Of a DNA stretch of 36,923 nt, positions 17,895-26,814 are shown piece after piece (position 1 is the stretch's first letter; every line of letters starts with the position of its first letter). Made by a program: the position numbers and the translations under genes. The notes under the pieces are model-generated. The model was not told where the DNA came from. It made no database searches and was given only the letters and a program-made list of their open reading frames with translations. The stretch covers positions 1-36,923 of the forward strand of contig JAFDZK010000006.1 of the NCBI GenBank assembly GCA_018267005.1, given 5' to 3'. The stretch comes from Bacteroidota bacterium. Its GTDB lineage: Bacteria; Bacteroidota; Bacteroidia; Sphingobacteriales; Sphingobacteriaceae.

Positions 17895-18410
17895 ATGAAA
17901 AAACCTGTTTACCTTATCATCTGTGCTTTTTTATTATCTGTATGTTCCTGCAGGCGCGACAAATGCTGTGTTATCCCCGAGCCCCCCGCCAGAATAACGG
18001 CCGAAAAGAACGGGGTCGCCTGGTCGCCGCGATTTGCCAAAGGCGTTTTAAGTGAAATCGATTCGCTGAGCATTTCAGCAACCGGCATTACGGAGCAAGT
18101 GTATCCTTATAAGAAGATCGACACGCTAAACATCAGCATCCTTTACAATAAACCCGGCATATATCCATTGCAAGGCAGCCAGGCGTTTTATGGCATATTT
18201 AAAGATAACGGGTTGACCGGATACCGGTTGGATGCGAGTTATAACAACGTGATCAATATCACCGGCTATGAACGATTGAGCAACCCATATTCATCGGCGC
18301 CCGACCAGGTAAGGATCACGGGAACTTTCAGCTTGAGGTTCATCAATCCTAATGATCCTTTAGGCATCAGCTTCCGCAACGGCAGTTTCTATACCCTCGT
18401 TCCTTATTAG
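17895..18410 (+). CDS. Hypothetical lipoprotein
   Basis: 171 aa from ATG 17895, chosen because it starts a lipoprotein signal peptide (KKPVYLIICAFLLSVCSC, lipid-bearing Cys near 17-19) followed by a Cys-rich RRDKCC. An ATG at 17823 would add 24 residues and hide the signal. The mature part is beta-rich and polar with an NGVAWSP segment (about 38-44) and TGTFSLRFINP (about 141-151), similar in style to small Bacteroidota lipoproteins that carry a DUF-type beta sandwich. I do not recognise the family. It probably sits in the inner leaflet of the outer membrane. Confidence 0.7.
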   Translation: MKKPVYLIICAFLLSVCSCRRDKCCVIPEPPARITAEKNGVAWSPRFAKGVLSEIDSLSISATGITEQVYPYKKIDTLNISILYNKPGIYPLQGSQAFYGIFKDNGLTGYRLDASYNNVINITGYERLSNPYSSAPDQVRITGTFSLRFINPNDPLGISFRNGSFYTLVPY

Positions 18411-18472
18411 ATAATACGGCGCCTCCGGCTAACTTATAGGGTAATTTCAGTACGCTTTTAAGCAAATAATCG

Positions 18473-18480
18473 TATTTTTG
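18473..18480 (+). promoter_or_regulatory. -7 box TATTTTTG before asnS
   Basis: TATTTTTG fits TAnnTTTG and ends 22 nt before the ATG at 18503. Confidence 0.45.
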
Positions 18481-18502
18481 CCGCTCAAAATTTTATAATT
18501 AT

Positions 18503-19951
18503 ATGAGCCAGCGCACGAAGATCAAAGCACTACTGGAAAGCGAAGAAACCCACATTGAGGTAACGGTTAAAGGATGGATACGCACTTTTCGCAATAACCA
18601 GTTTATCGCTCTGAACGACGGCTCGACCAACAACAATATCCAGGTGGTGGTTGATTTTGAAAACACCGACCCGAACCTGCTGAAACGACTAACGACCGGC
18701 GCCGCCATCAGCGTTACCGGCGAGTTGGTGCCTTCGTTAGGCAAAGGCCAAAAGGTGGAGATCAAGGCCAAAACGATCGAGGTTTTGGGCGATTGCGACC
18801 CGGAGAAATACCCGCTGCAGCCGAAAAAACACCGCCTGGAATTTCTGCGCGAGATAGCGCACCTGCGTTTCCGTACTAATACCTTCGGCGCGGTGTTCCG
18901 CATTCGTAACAGCATGGCTTTTGCTATTCACCAGTTTTTTTACGAACGCGGTTTTGTTTACCTGCACACGCCCATCATCACGGCTTCGGATGCCGAAGGC
19001 GCCGGCGAGACGTTCCACGTTACAAACTTCGACCTGGCTAATCCGCCTAAGACCGAGTCGGGCGAAGTGGATTTTAAACAGGATTTCTTCGGCCGCGCTA
19101 CCAACCTGACGGTTTCCGGCCAGTTGGAAGGCGAACTTGGCGCTCTGGCGCTGAGCGATATTTATACTTTCGGTCCTACTTTTCGCGCCGAAAACTCCAA
19201 TACGACGCGCCACCTGGCCGAGTTCTGGATGATAGAACCCGAAATGGCTTTTTACGACCTGGTGGATAACATGAATTTGGCCGAAGAGTTATTAAAGCAC
19301 CTCATTAAATATGTACTCGAAAAGCACCCGGACGATGTCGAGTTCCTGAGCCAGCGGCTGGAAGACGAGGAAAAGCAGAAACCCCAGCACGAGCGTTCTG
19401 AAATGAGCCTGGTTGAGAAATTGAAGTTCTGTCTTGAAAACGATTTCGAGCGCCTTACCTATACCGAGGCTATCGAAATATTGAAGGAATCCACCCCGAA
19501 CAAAAAGAAAAAGTTCCAATACCCTATCGAAGGCTGGGGCACCGACCTGCAATCGGAGCACGAGCGTTACTTAGTGGAGAAACACTTCAAAAAGCCGGTG
19601 ATACTGACCGACTACCCGAAACAGATCAAGGCGTTCTACATGCGCCAGAACGAGCCTGATGCACAGGGCCGCGAAACCGTACGCGCCATGGATATCCTGT
19701 TCCCGGGCATCGGCGAGATCGTGGGCGGCTCGCAGCGCGAGGAACGGCTGGACAAGCTGGAGCAGCGCATGGATGAAATGGGAATCCCGAAAGATGAATT
19801 GTGGTGGTATTTGGATACGCGCCGGTTTGGCACTTGTCCGCACGCAGGTTTTGGTTTAGGCTTCGAGCGTATGATACAGTTCGTTACCGGCATGAACAAC
19901 ATCCGCGATGTAATTCCTTTCCCGAGGTTCCCGAAGAATGCCGAATTCTGA
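18503..19951 (+). CDS. asnS: Asparagine--tRNA ligase
   Basis: 482 aa class IIb synthetase that charges tRNA-Asn in the cytoplasm. The N-terminal OB fold binds the anticodon ([20 protein letters not shown], about 23-42). Motif 2 is [21 protein letters not shown] (about 232-252) and motif 3 is [15 protein letters not shown] near the end. The N-S-N-T-T-R-H string in motif 2 separates AsnRS from AspRS. The central insertion (about 270-340) is of normal length for bacterial AsnRS. The stop codon lies in the left arm of an inverted repeat. Confidence 0.97.
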   Translation: MSQRTKIKALLESEETHIEVTVKGWIRTFRNNQFIALNDGSTNNNIQVVVDFENTDPNLLKRLTTGAAISVTGELVPSLGKGQKVEIKAKTIEVLGDCDPEKYPLQPKKHRLEFLREIAHLRFRTNTFGAVFRIRNSMAFAIHQFFYERGFVYLHTPIITASDAEGAGETFHVTNFDLANPPKTESGEVDFKQDFFGRATNLTVSGQLEGELGALALSDIYTFGPTFRAENSNTTRHLAEFWMIEPEMAFYDLVDNMNLAEELLKHLIKYVLEKHPDDVEFLSQRLEDEEKQKPQHERSEMSLVEKLKFCLENDFERLTYTEAIEILKESTPNKKKKFQYPIEGWGTDLQSEHERYLVEKHFKKPVILTDYPKQIKAFYMRQNEPDAQGRETVRAMDILFPGIGEIVGGSQREERLDKLEQRMDEMGIPKDELWWYLDTRRFGTCPHAGFGLGFERMIQFVTGMNNIRDVIPFPRFPKNAEF

Positions 19952-20019
19952 TTACACCGATTACCGTTTGATTACGCCGATAATCTAATCAGTGGAATCA
20001 TCAAATAATCGGTGTAATC
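19950..20019. repeat. Perfect 14-bp inverted repeat overlapping the asnS stop
   Basis: GATTACACCGATTA (19950-19963) is exactly complementary to TAATCGGTGTAATC (20006-20019), with a 42-nt loop that holds a third, partial copy (19970-19983). It may end asnS transcription or separate it from the next gene, whose start is only 9 bp beyond. No U run follows. Confidence 0.7.
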
Positions 20020-20027
20020 CTAAAAAT

Positions 20028-20477
20028 ATGCCAAAAATCGAACTGATAACCCAAATCAACGCACCCATCGAAAAAGTATTCGATCTTGCTCGTGATATCG
20101 ACCTGCATATGGAGTCGACCAAACATACGGGTGAAAAAGCAATTGCAGGTAAAACATCAGGTTTGATAGGCTTAGGAGAAACCGTTACCCGGCGGGCGAA
20201 ACATTTCGGCATATGGCAAAACCTGACCTCCAAGATCACCGAATTTGACCGGCCAAATCACTTCGTCGACGAAATGGTTGAAGGCGCTTTTAAAAGCTTC
20301 CGGCACGAGCACATCTTTTCAGAGAACAACGGCCAGACCACAATGAAAGATGTCTTTGTTTTCGAATCGCCTTTAGGAATTTTGGGCCCATTATTCAACT
20401 GGCTGGCATTGACCAGGTACATGACGCGACTTTTGGAGGAAAGAAATAGGGTGATAAGAGGGGCCTCAGAACAATAA
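20028..20477 (+). CDS. SRPBCC (START/Bet v1-like) family protein
   Basis: 149 aa from ATG 20028; an in-frame start at 19992 lies inside the inverted repeat and is unlikely. The sequence opens with ELITQINAPIEKVFDLARDIDLHMEST, the typical first strand and helix of polyketide-cyclase-like SRPBCC proteins, followed by GETVTRRAKHFGIWQNLTSKIT and a long C-terminal helix lining the cavity. Such proteins bind hydrophobic ligands; no ligand is evident. Its stop codon abuts that of the convergent gene at 20478 with no base between. Confidence 0.8.
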   Translation: MPKIELITQINAPIEKVFDLARDIDLHMESTKHTGEKAIAGKTSGLIGLGETVTRRAKHFGIWQNLTSKITEFDRPNHFVDEMVEGAFKSFRHEHIFSENNGQTTMKDVFVFESPLGILGPLFNWLALTRYMTRLLEERNRVIRGASEQ

Positions 20478-20993
20478 CTACTTTACGGCAGGCGGGCCCT
20501 CAACTGAGAATTTTCCATTTTCATATTGATAATGCCATATAGCCAGAAAATGTTCATTTTCAAGAGGAGCAGGTGTTTGTAATTTATATATGAAATCAAA
20601 AGTTGCCGTCTGATCCGTACGATTAAAGAAATCATAAAACCCATTTCCCGCTATAACAAAAACCTTATAATTTTTGTATTGAAAGATTCCCAAACCGGGA
20701 TTACGAACTAAGCTATTTGTAATTGTGTTAGTAACAGCTTTAGTATTTTTTTCGATTTGGAAAACATAGGGATTGTCACCTGGCTTGAAAAAATAAATTA
20801 GGAAACAGCTATCTGTTGAGTTATTAGACCGCTCGAATTTATCCGCGTTGTTAGGATCCAATACTATATCCATCAATTGATCTACCTTTTTGCTTTCTTT
20901 GAGTACAGGAATGGGAATTTTCTCTGTAGTTTGAGCAAAACAAACATAGCTCCCCAAAGAAACTAACAAGCAGATGATAAGGGATGATCTCAT
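20478..20993 (-). CDS. Hypothetical secreted protein
   Basis: 171 aa with a signal peptide (about 1-20, ...YVCFAQ). The rest is soluble and beta-rich (GDNPYVFQIEKN, NYKVFVIAGNGFYDFF), with no motif I recognise. Its base composition is visibly more A/T-rich than its neighbours, which may mark a more recent arrival. It follows the amidohydrolase gene by 33 bp on the same strand and could be co-transcribed. Confidence 0.6.
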   Translation of the reverse strand: MRSSLIICLLVSLGSYVCFAQTTEKIPIPVLKESKKVDQLMDIVLDPNNADKFERSNNSTDSCFLIYFFKPGDNPYVFQIEKNTKAVTNTITNSLVRNPGLGIFQYKNYKVFVIAGNGFYDFFNRTDQTATFDFIYKLQTPAPLENEHFLAIWHYQYENGKFSVEGPPAVK

Positions 20994-21026
20994 AATTAAT
21001 AAACCTACTTTATTGTAAAGCTATAA

Positions 21027-22217
21027 TTAATTTCCCAACTGCTTCAACGCCAGATACGCCATCAACCCGGTACTGATCTTAAACGCATCTTCCTCCACAT
21101 CAAAAGTCGGGGTATGGACGGATGAGGTTATGCCGCGGCTTTCGTTTCGGGTACCCAGGCGATAAAAGCAGGAATCAGCCACTTGCGAGTAATAAGCAAA
21201 GTCTTCCGCAGCCATCCAGATATCCAGGTCGAGGACGTTTTCTTTTCCCAAATACTCTTCAGCGTGAGCGCGGGTAGCGGCGGTCAGTTTTTCTTCATTG
21301 ATCAGGAACGGATAGCCTTTCATGATATTGAAATCAACGCTGCCGCCAAAACCTTCAGCGATGCTTTCAGCCATTTTCTTCATTTTTTTATGAGCGTCGG
21401 TACGCCAGTTTTCGTCCATCGTGCGGAAGGTACCTTCCAGGTAAACCTCGTTAGGAATCACATTGGTGGCGCCATTGGCAATGACTTTGCCGAACGACAG
21501 CACCGACGGGCTTTTAGGGTCATTATACCGGCTGATAATAGTTTGCAAGGCCGTAAGCATGTGCGCGGTAATAATCACCGGGTCAATATTTTGCTGCGGC
21601 TGCGCACCGTGTCCGCCCTTGCCTTTTATGGTAACATAAATTTCGTCCGTCGAGGCCATGTATTTACCTGCGCGGAAACCCACTTTACCTGCCTCGATCA
21701 GCGGCATTACATGCTGACCGATCACGGCTTGGGGTTTGGGGTTTTCCAGCACACCCTCTTTGATCATCAGGCTTGCACCGCCCGGCAACTTTTCCTCGGC
21801 CGGCTGGAAGATCAGCTTTACCGTTCCGGCAAACTGGTTTTTTAATTCAGTCAATATCTTTGCGGTGCCCAGCAGCGACGAGGTGTGAACATCGTGCCCG
21901 CAGGCATGCATCACCCCGGTATTTTGAGATTTGTAAGGAACGTTATTCGCCTCGGTAATAGGCAGCGCATCCATATCGGCGCGCAGGGCTACTACTTTGT
22001 CCGACGGCTCGCCGCCTTTGATCAAGGCTACCAGGCCATTTCCGGCCATGTGCTGATATTCCAGGCCCAGTTCATCCAGCTTTTTAGCGATAAAGGCCGA
22101 TGTTTGGTTCTCCTCAAAAGAAAGCTCGGGATGCGCGTGCAAATGGCGGCGGTTAGCTACTACCTCGTTGAAAACATTTCTGGAAAGTTCCTGTATCTGT
22201 TCTTTATTCATCGGCAT
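21027..22217 (-). CDS. M20D family amidohydrolase (N-acyl-amino acid or hippurate-type)
   Basis: 396 aa, full length for M20D metallopeptidases that split N-acyl amino acids. Metal ligands and motifs are in place: RRHLHAHPELSFEE (23-36), RADMDALP (79-86), HACGHDVH (104-111, with the metal-binding Cys106 and His108), FQPAEE (137-142) and the dimer-domain KGGHGAQP. A His near the C-terminus (VHTPTFD) completes the site. The natural substrate is not readable. ATG 22217 overlaps the end of the SPOR gene by 14 bp; a second ATG at 22211 is possible. Confidence 0.92.
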   Translation of the reverse strand: MPMNKEQIQELSRNVFNEVVANRRHLHAHPELSFEENQTSAFIAKKLDELGLEYQHMAGNGLVALIKGGEPSDKVVALRADMDALPITEANNVPYKSQNTGVMHACGHDVHTSSLLGTAKILTELKNQFAGTVKLIFQPAEEKLPGGASLMIKEGVLENPKPQAVIGQHVMPLIEAGKVGFRAGKYMASTDEIYVTIKGKGGHGAQPQQNIDPVIITAHMLTALQTIISRYNDPKSPSVLSFGKVIANGATNVIPNEVYLEGTFRTMDENWRTDAHKKMKKMAESIAEGFGGSVDFNIMKGYPFLINEEKLTAATRAHAEEYLGKENVLDLDIWMAAEDFAYYSQVADSCFYRLGTRNESRGITSSVHTPTFDVEEDAFKISTGLMAYLALKQLGN

Positions 22218-22647
22218 CCGGTTTGGGCGGGTTGATCTTTTCGGTTATAATAAACGTTCCTGAGAACCATTTCTTTAACTGGTCCTGGAATTTCTCGGCT
22301 TCCAATTTTGTCCTGAAATCACCGGCGCGTACCTTAAAATTAGGCTCGTTGTAAATAATATAGCTGCGAATATCCGGAAATTGCTGCTGAAATTTAGCCT
22401 GCGCATCGTAAGCTTCGCGGCGATTGGAACCAGTGAATATCTGCACCCGGTAGCCCATCACCTGGTCCAGGCCGACGGACTTGTTCAGCTCCGCCCTCCT
22501 GGCTATCAGCGTATCGATACGCGGGTCTTTTACAACCTCGACCTTACCTCTTGTTTGCGCGGATGAAAACCCGAAAACTAAAAGCATAAAAAAACAGCAT
22601 CCGGCAATACGCAAAATAGCTATATGAACTGATGCTGTCCTATTCAT
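22204..22647 (-). CDS. SPOR domain protein
   Basis: 147 aa with an N-terminal signal or anchor (about 10-30, ...SSAQ) and a C-terminal SPOR domain (about 63-136): YRVQIFTGSNRREAYDAQAK, FKVRAGDFRTKLEAEKFQDQL. SPOR domains bind denuded peptidoglycan glycan strands at division sites. The short linker gives little room for another domain. It lies between secA and the amidohydrolase gene. Confidence 0.88.
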   Translation of the reverse strand: MNRTASVHIAILRIAGCCFFMLLVFGFSSAQTRGKVEVVKDPRIDTLIARRAELNKSVGLDQVMGYRVQIFTGSNRREAYDAQAKFQQQFPDIRSYIIYNEPNFKVRAGDFRTKLEAEKFQDQLKKWFSGTFIITEKINPPKPDADE

Positions 22648-22650
22648 AAA

Positions 22651-22742
22651 TCGAAATTGAAAACGGCGAAGCTTTTAAGCTTCCCTTAAAACAAATCAAA
22701 AGCGAAAAATCCGAAATCCAAAATTCGAAATCCGAGATGCTT
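22651..22742. repeat. Spacer with AATCCGAAAT word repeats and a hairpin after secA
   Basis: 22668-22683 is GAAGCTT-TT-AAGCTTC, a perfect 7-bp stem. 22700-22738 repeats AATCC/AATTC-GAAAT words. On the minus strand this lies directly after the secA stop and could end secA transcripts. Confidence 0.45.
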
Positions 22743-25700
22743 TTACGCCATTCCTGCGCCGTGGCAGTTCTTATATTTCTTGCCGCTGCCGCATGGACAA
22801 GGGTCGTTACGCCCTACTTTTTGCTCGACGCGCACCGGCATCGGCTTTTGCAGCTCGCGGGTATCCTCCATCGGAACGCCGTTGCTTTCGTGCACCAGCT
22901 CCGGTTTGGAGGTACGCATTTTCCTCATATCCGTTTTCGGCTGCGGACGCGCTTCGCGAACTTCTTCCGGCTGCTGCATCGGTATGCCTCCGCGGAACAG
23001 GAAGCTAACTAACTCCTTATTTACGTTGGTCAGCATCGAACGGAACAATTCGAATGCCTCGAATTTGTAAACCAGCAACGGGTCTTTTTGTTCGTAAACG
23101 GCGTTTTGAACCGATTGCTTCAGTTCATCCATTTCGCGCAGGTGTTCTTTCCAGGCGTCGTCTATCAGGTAAAGCACCACGTTCTTCTCGAACGACTTGA
23201 ATACTTCGGCGCCTTTGTTGTCGACCGCCTTTTTCAGCGGTACGGCTACCTGCAGTCCATGAATACCATCGGTAAACGGCACTACTATATTTTCGATCAT
23301 ATCCCCGCGCTGGGTAAATACATCCTTCAAAACAGGATAAGCTTGTTGGGCAATGCCTTCGGCTTTACGCTTGTAGAAGGCGGTTACTTCGTGGAATACC
23401 TTGTCGATCAGTTGGTTCAGGTTCATGGACGCAAATTCATCCTCGCTGATACCCGGATCTATAGAGAATACGCGGATAATTTCAAGCTGAAAGCCCTCGT
23501 AATTATTTGATTCCTTGAATTCCGTCACAACATCGGCGGCGACATCATATATCGTATTGTTTATGTCAACCTCCAAACGTTCGCCGAACAAAGCGTTCTT
23601 ACGCTTTGAATAAACCACTGTACGCTGCGAGTTCATCACGTCGTCGTATTCCAGCAGTCGCTTACGGATACCGAAGTTGTTTTCCTCTACCTTCTTCTGC
23701 GCACGTTCAATGGACTTGGTGATCATCGAGTGTTGTATCACCTCGCCTTCTTCGATCCCCATGCGCACCATCAGGTTGGATATTCTCTCGGAGCCGAACA
23801 AACGCATCAGGTTGTCTTCCAGCGATACGAAAAACTGGCTCGAGCCCGGGTCGCCCTGGCGTCCCGAACGACCGCGCAACTGCCGGTCGACGCGGCGCGA
23901 TTCATGCCTTTCCGTACCTACAATGGCCAGACCGCCTGCCTCTTTTACACCCGGACCCAGTTTAATGTCGGTGCCACGACCCGCCATGTTGGTGGCGATA
24001 GTAACGGTGCCTGCTTTACCTGCTTCGGCCACGATATCGGCCTCCTTCTGGTGTAATTTGGCGTTCAACACGTTATGCTTAATGCCGCGCAGCTTCAGCA
24101 TACGACTTAATAATTCGGATATGTCGACCGAGGTGGTACCTACCAGCACCGGGCGACCGGCCTCTGTCAGTTTTGTGATTTCGTCGGCAACGGCATTAAA
24201 TTTTTCGCGGACGGTACGGTAAACCAGGTCTTGCCGGTCGTCGCGTATCACTTTGGTGTTGGTCGGAATTTCAACCACGTCCAGCTTGTAAATTTCCCAA
24301 AACTCCCCTGCTTCCGTAATGGCGGTACCGGTCATACCACAAAGCTTGTGATACATCCTGAAGTAGTTTTGCAACGTGATGGTAGCAAAGGTTTGCGTAG
24401 CGTCCTCCACTTTCACATTTTCTTTGGCTTCGATGGCCTGGTGCAAACCGTCGGAATAACGGCGGCCGTCAAGGATACGGCCGGTCTGCTCGTCAACGAT
24501 CTTTACCTTGCCTTCGTCGACGATATATTCCGTGTCCTTCTCGAACAGGGTATACGCTTTTAACAACTGGTTTACCGAGTGTATCCGGTCTGATTTGATC
24601 GAAAAATCGCGCAGCAGGTTGTCCTTGCGCGTTATCTTCTCCTCGCTGTCCAGATCTGATTTTTCTATCTCGGCTATTTCAGTACCTACGTCGGGCATCA
24701 CGAAAAAATTCGGATCTTCGCCTGAAGCCGTGATCAGCTCAATGCCTTTTTCTGTCAGTTCAACCTGGTTATTTTTTTCATCTATAACGAAGAACAATTC
24801 TTCATCGACCTTCGGCATTTCCTTGCTTTGGTCCTGCATGTAATAGTTCTCGCTTTTAAGCAGCACCTGTTTATTGGCGCCTTCGCTCAGGTATTTGATC
24901 AGCGCCTTGTTTTTAGGCAAACCCCGATGCGCGCGCAACAGTGCCATACCGCCTTCATCCGGACCGGTTTTGCCATCGGCTATAGCTTTCTTTGCTTCGT
25001 TAAGCGCGGTATTTATGTATGTTTTTTGTGCGTTTACCAGGCGTTCGATACGCGGTTTCAATTCATAAAACTCGTGCTCATCGCCACGCGGTATCGGGCC
25101 GGAAATGATCAATGGCGTACGGGCGTCGTCAATCAATACCGAATCGACCTCATCCACCATAGCATAATGCAGCTTGCGCTGCACCAGTTCCTCGGGACTG
25201 CGTGTCATATTGTCACGCAAGTAATCGAAACCGAACTCGTTATTCGTACCGAAAGTAATATCGGCCAGGTAAGCATTGCGCCGCGCTTCCGAATTCGGTT
25301 CGTGCCTGTCGATACAATCAACAGATAGTCCATGGAATTCATACAGCGGCCCCATCCATTCCGAGTCGCGTCGTGCCAGGTAATCGTTAACTGTTACGAT
25401 ATGAACACCCTGGCCTGCCAGCGCATTTAGATAAGCCGGCAAAGTAGCAACCAGCGTTTTACCTTCACCTGTAGCCATTTCGGCGATTTTACCCTGGTGG
25501 AGTACAACACCTCCTATTAACTGCACATCATAATGCACCATGTCCCATGTTACCTCGTTCCCGGCTGCTATCCATGTATTGTGATGTATGGCCTTGTCGC
25601 CTTTTATAATTACGTTAGGCTTCTTTGCCGCCAGGTCCCGGTCAAATTGCGTAGCGGTTACTTCCAGGGTTTTATTTTCTTTCAGCCTGCGCGCAGTCTC

Positions 25701-26048
25701 CTTTACCACGGCAAAAGCGCCCGGCAGGATATCCATCAGGATAACTTCGAGTTCTTTATTGCGGTCTTTTTCCAGTTTGTCTATTTCGCGGTATAGCTCA
25801 ACTTTTTCGCTTACGTCCATGTCCGGCTCATTCTCCACCCGATCTTTAAGACCCTGCAATTCAGCATCTATATTGGATAATCCTTCTTTTATGGTTTCTT
25901 TGAAAGATATCGTCCTGGCACGCAACTCGTCGTTGCTTATGCCATCCAGTTTCGCAAATTCTTCCTTTATTTTCTCGACTATCGGCGTTATAGTTTTTAA
26001 GTCGCGTTCCGACTTGCTGCCGAACAGCTTACTGATAAATTCCAACAT
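22743..26048 (-). CDS. secA: Preprotein translocase ATPase SecA
   Basis: 1101 aa, longer than the 901 of E. coli as is usual in Bacteroidota. The motor drives unfolded preproteins through SecYEG. Walker A is GEGKT (194-198) in [18 protein letters not shown], Walker B is DEVD (299-302), and the second ATPase half carries [13 protein letters not shown] and [13 protein letters not shown]. The extra length comes from an insertion around 330-430 and an extended N-terminal helical region (about 15-110). The C-terminus ends with the SEC-C zinc motif [14 protein letters not shown] (about 1084-1097), which binds SecB or ribosomes. A -7 box lies at 26119. Confidence 0.97.
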   Translation of the reverse strand: MLEFISKLFGSKSERDLKTITPIVEKIKEEFAKLDGISNDELRARTISFKETIKEGLSNIDAELQGLKDRVENEPDMDVSEKVELYREIDKLEKDRNKELEVILMDILPGAFAVVKETARRLKENKTLEVTATQFDRDLAAKKPNVIIKGDKAIHHNTWIAAGNEVTWDMVHYDVQLIGGVVLHQGKIAEMATGEGKTLVATLPAYLNALAGQGVHIVTVNDYLARRDSEWMGPLYEFHGLSVDCIDRHEPNSEARRNAYLADITFGTNNEFGFDYLRDNMTRSPEELVQRKLHYAMVDEVDSVLIDDARTPLIISGPIPRGDEHEFYELKPRIERLVNAQKTYINTALNEAKKAIADGKTGPDEGGMALLRAHRGLPKNKALIKYLSEGANKQVLLKSENYYMQDQSKEMPKVDEELFFVIDEKNNQVELTEKGIELITASGEDPNFFVMPDVGTEIAEIEKSDLDSEEKITRKDNLLRDFSIKSDRIHSVNQLLKAYTLFEKDTEYIVDEGKVKIVDEQTGRILDGRRYSDGLHQAIEAKENVKVEDATQTFATITLQNYFRMYHKLCGMTGTAITEAGEFWEIYKLDVVEIPTNTKVIRDDRQDLVYRTVREKFNAVADEITKLTEAGRPVLVGTTSVDISELLSRMLKLRGIKHNVLNAKLHQKEADIVAEAGKAGTVTIATNMAGRGTDIKLGPGVKEAGGLAIVGTERHESRRVDRQLRGRSGRQGDPGSSQFFVSLEDNLMRLFGSERISNLMVRMGIEEGEVIQHSMITKSIERAQKKVEENNFGIRKRLLEYDDVMNSQRTVVYSKRKNALFGERLEVDINNTIYDVAADVVTEFKESNNYEGFQLEIIRVFSIDPGISEDEFASMNLNQLIDKVFHEVTAFYKRKAEGIAQQAYPVLKDVFTQRGDMIENIVVPFTDGIHGLQVAVPLKKAVDNKGAEVFKSFEKNVVLYLIDDAWKEHLREMDELKQSVQNAVYEQKDPLLVYKFEAFELFRSMLTNVNKELVSFLFRGGIPMQQPEEVREARPQPKTDMRKMRTSKPELVHESNGVPMEDTRELQKPMPVRVEQKVGRNDPCPCGSGKKYKNCHGAGMA

Positions 26049-26118
26049 AATATTAATCGTTCTTGCCCTATAATGTCAACAATTAAGCCATCGGCTTAGT
26101 TAAGGCCATAATGGCAGG

Positions 26119-26126
26119 CAAAGGTA
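26119..26126 (-). promoter_or_regulatory. -7 box TACCTTTG before secA
   Basis: Minus-strand TACCTTTG fits TAnnTTTG, 70 nt before ATG 26048. A small dyad TAAGCC-ATC-GGCTTA (26084-26098) lies in the leader. The spacer 26049-26191 shows no gene. Confidence 0.4.
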
Positions 26127-26191
26127 CTGTTTTTGAGGTAAAAGGTGAAAGCCTTTTAAGGTAAGAGTATTAAGCTAAAGGGGCAAAAGTT

Positions 26192-26710
26192 TCATTCGTT
26201 TTCGTCCTCGCTATCTTCAAAATCGTCGTCTTCAAAATCATCCTCATCAAATTTATCATCGTCGAACATCAGTTTCTCCAGTTCTTCCTGCTCGGGCGTG
26301 CTGGTGTCGTACCGAATGGCCCAATTGTCCGGTATATCATAACTCTTGTCGAAGCCGCGTATCCATGCTACGAATTCTATCCTGAACTCTTCAATTTTTT
26401 CACGCATCAGATCGACGTAATCTTCGTTATTCAGGCCGAACATTTCCGTGCTTATAACCGCGTTACGCATATTGTATACCGCATACTTTATCAGCACAGC
26501 ATTTTCCATACGTAAGGAATACAATCCGCCGCCTTCGGCGCCCGCTATCTTGGCTTGTATGAGCATAGCGTTTCCAACGATCTCATTAGCATACCAGTCT
26601 TTTTGATCGTCTTCTTTTATAGCTTCGACTATCACGTCGGCCAGCTCATATAGTTCCTGCGCTTTCTTGTAAACCGGAAGCTCCTGGTATTTCTCGAATC
26701 GTTTTGACAT
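26192..26710 (-). CDS. Conserved helical protein with strongly acidic tail
   Basis: 172 aa from ATG 26710; the longer frame to 26794 only translates an intergenic word repeat. Residues 8-130 are helical and open with LPVYKKAQELYELADVIVEAI, reminiscent of four-helix-bundle 23S-IVP-like proteins, but I am not sure of the family. After NWAIRYDTSTPEQEELEKLM the last 25 residues or so are almost only Asp, Glu and Phe, a tail that could bind basic proteins or metals. It is divergent from purD with a 104-bp spacer. Confidence 0.65.
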   Translation of the reverse strand: MSKRFEKYQELPVYKKAQELYELADVIVEAIKEDDQKDWYANEIVGNAMLIQAKIAGAEGGGLYSLRMENAVLIKYAVYNMRNAVISTEMFGLNNEDYVDLMREKIEEFRIEFVAWIRGFDKSYDIPDNWAIRYDTSTPEQEELEKLMFDDDKFDEDDFEDDDFEDSEDENE

Positions 26711-26740
26711 TTTGTAAAAATAGGTTGGAATGTTGTAAAG

Positions 26741-26801
26741 TTGAAACGTTGTGGAGTTCCATTTGCATATACGCACATTCGCACATCTGCGCATTAAATT
26801 T
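26741..26801. repeat. GCACATTYGCAC word repeat before purD
   Basis: The divergent spacer repeats words such as TTTGCATAT, GCACATTCGC and ACATCTGCGC. The same word class fills the divergent spacer 32389-32520. Confidence 0.6.
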
Positions 26802-26809
26802 TACATTTG
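26802..26809 (+). promoter_or_regulatory. -7 box TACATTTG immediately before purD
   Basis: TACATTTG fits TAnnTTTG and ends 5 nt before ATG 26815, so the purD transcript would have a leader of only a few bases. Confidence 0.45.
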
Positions 26810-26814
26810 CCCGC

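Noticed and set aside
23088..25796. Several open frames opposite secA
   Set aside because: They show no family resemblance and lie wholly within a conserved gene; they arise from its codon pattern.
26711..26794. N-terminal extension of the acidic-tailed protein
   Set aside because: It reads an intergenic word repeat; ATG 26710 gives a regular start.
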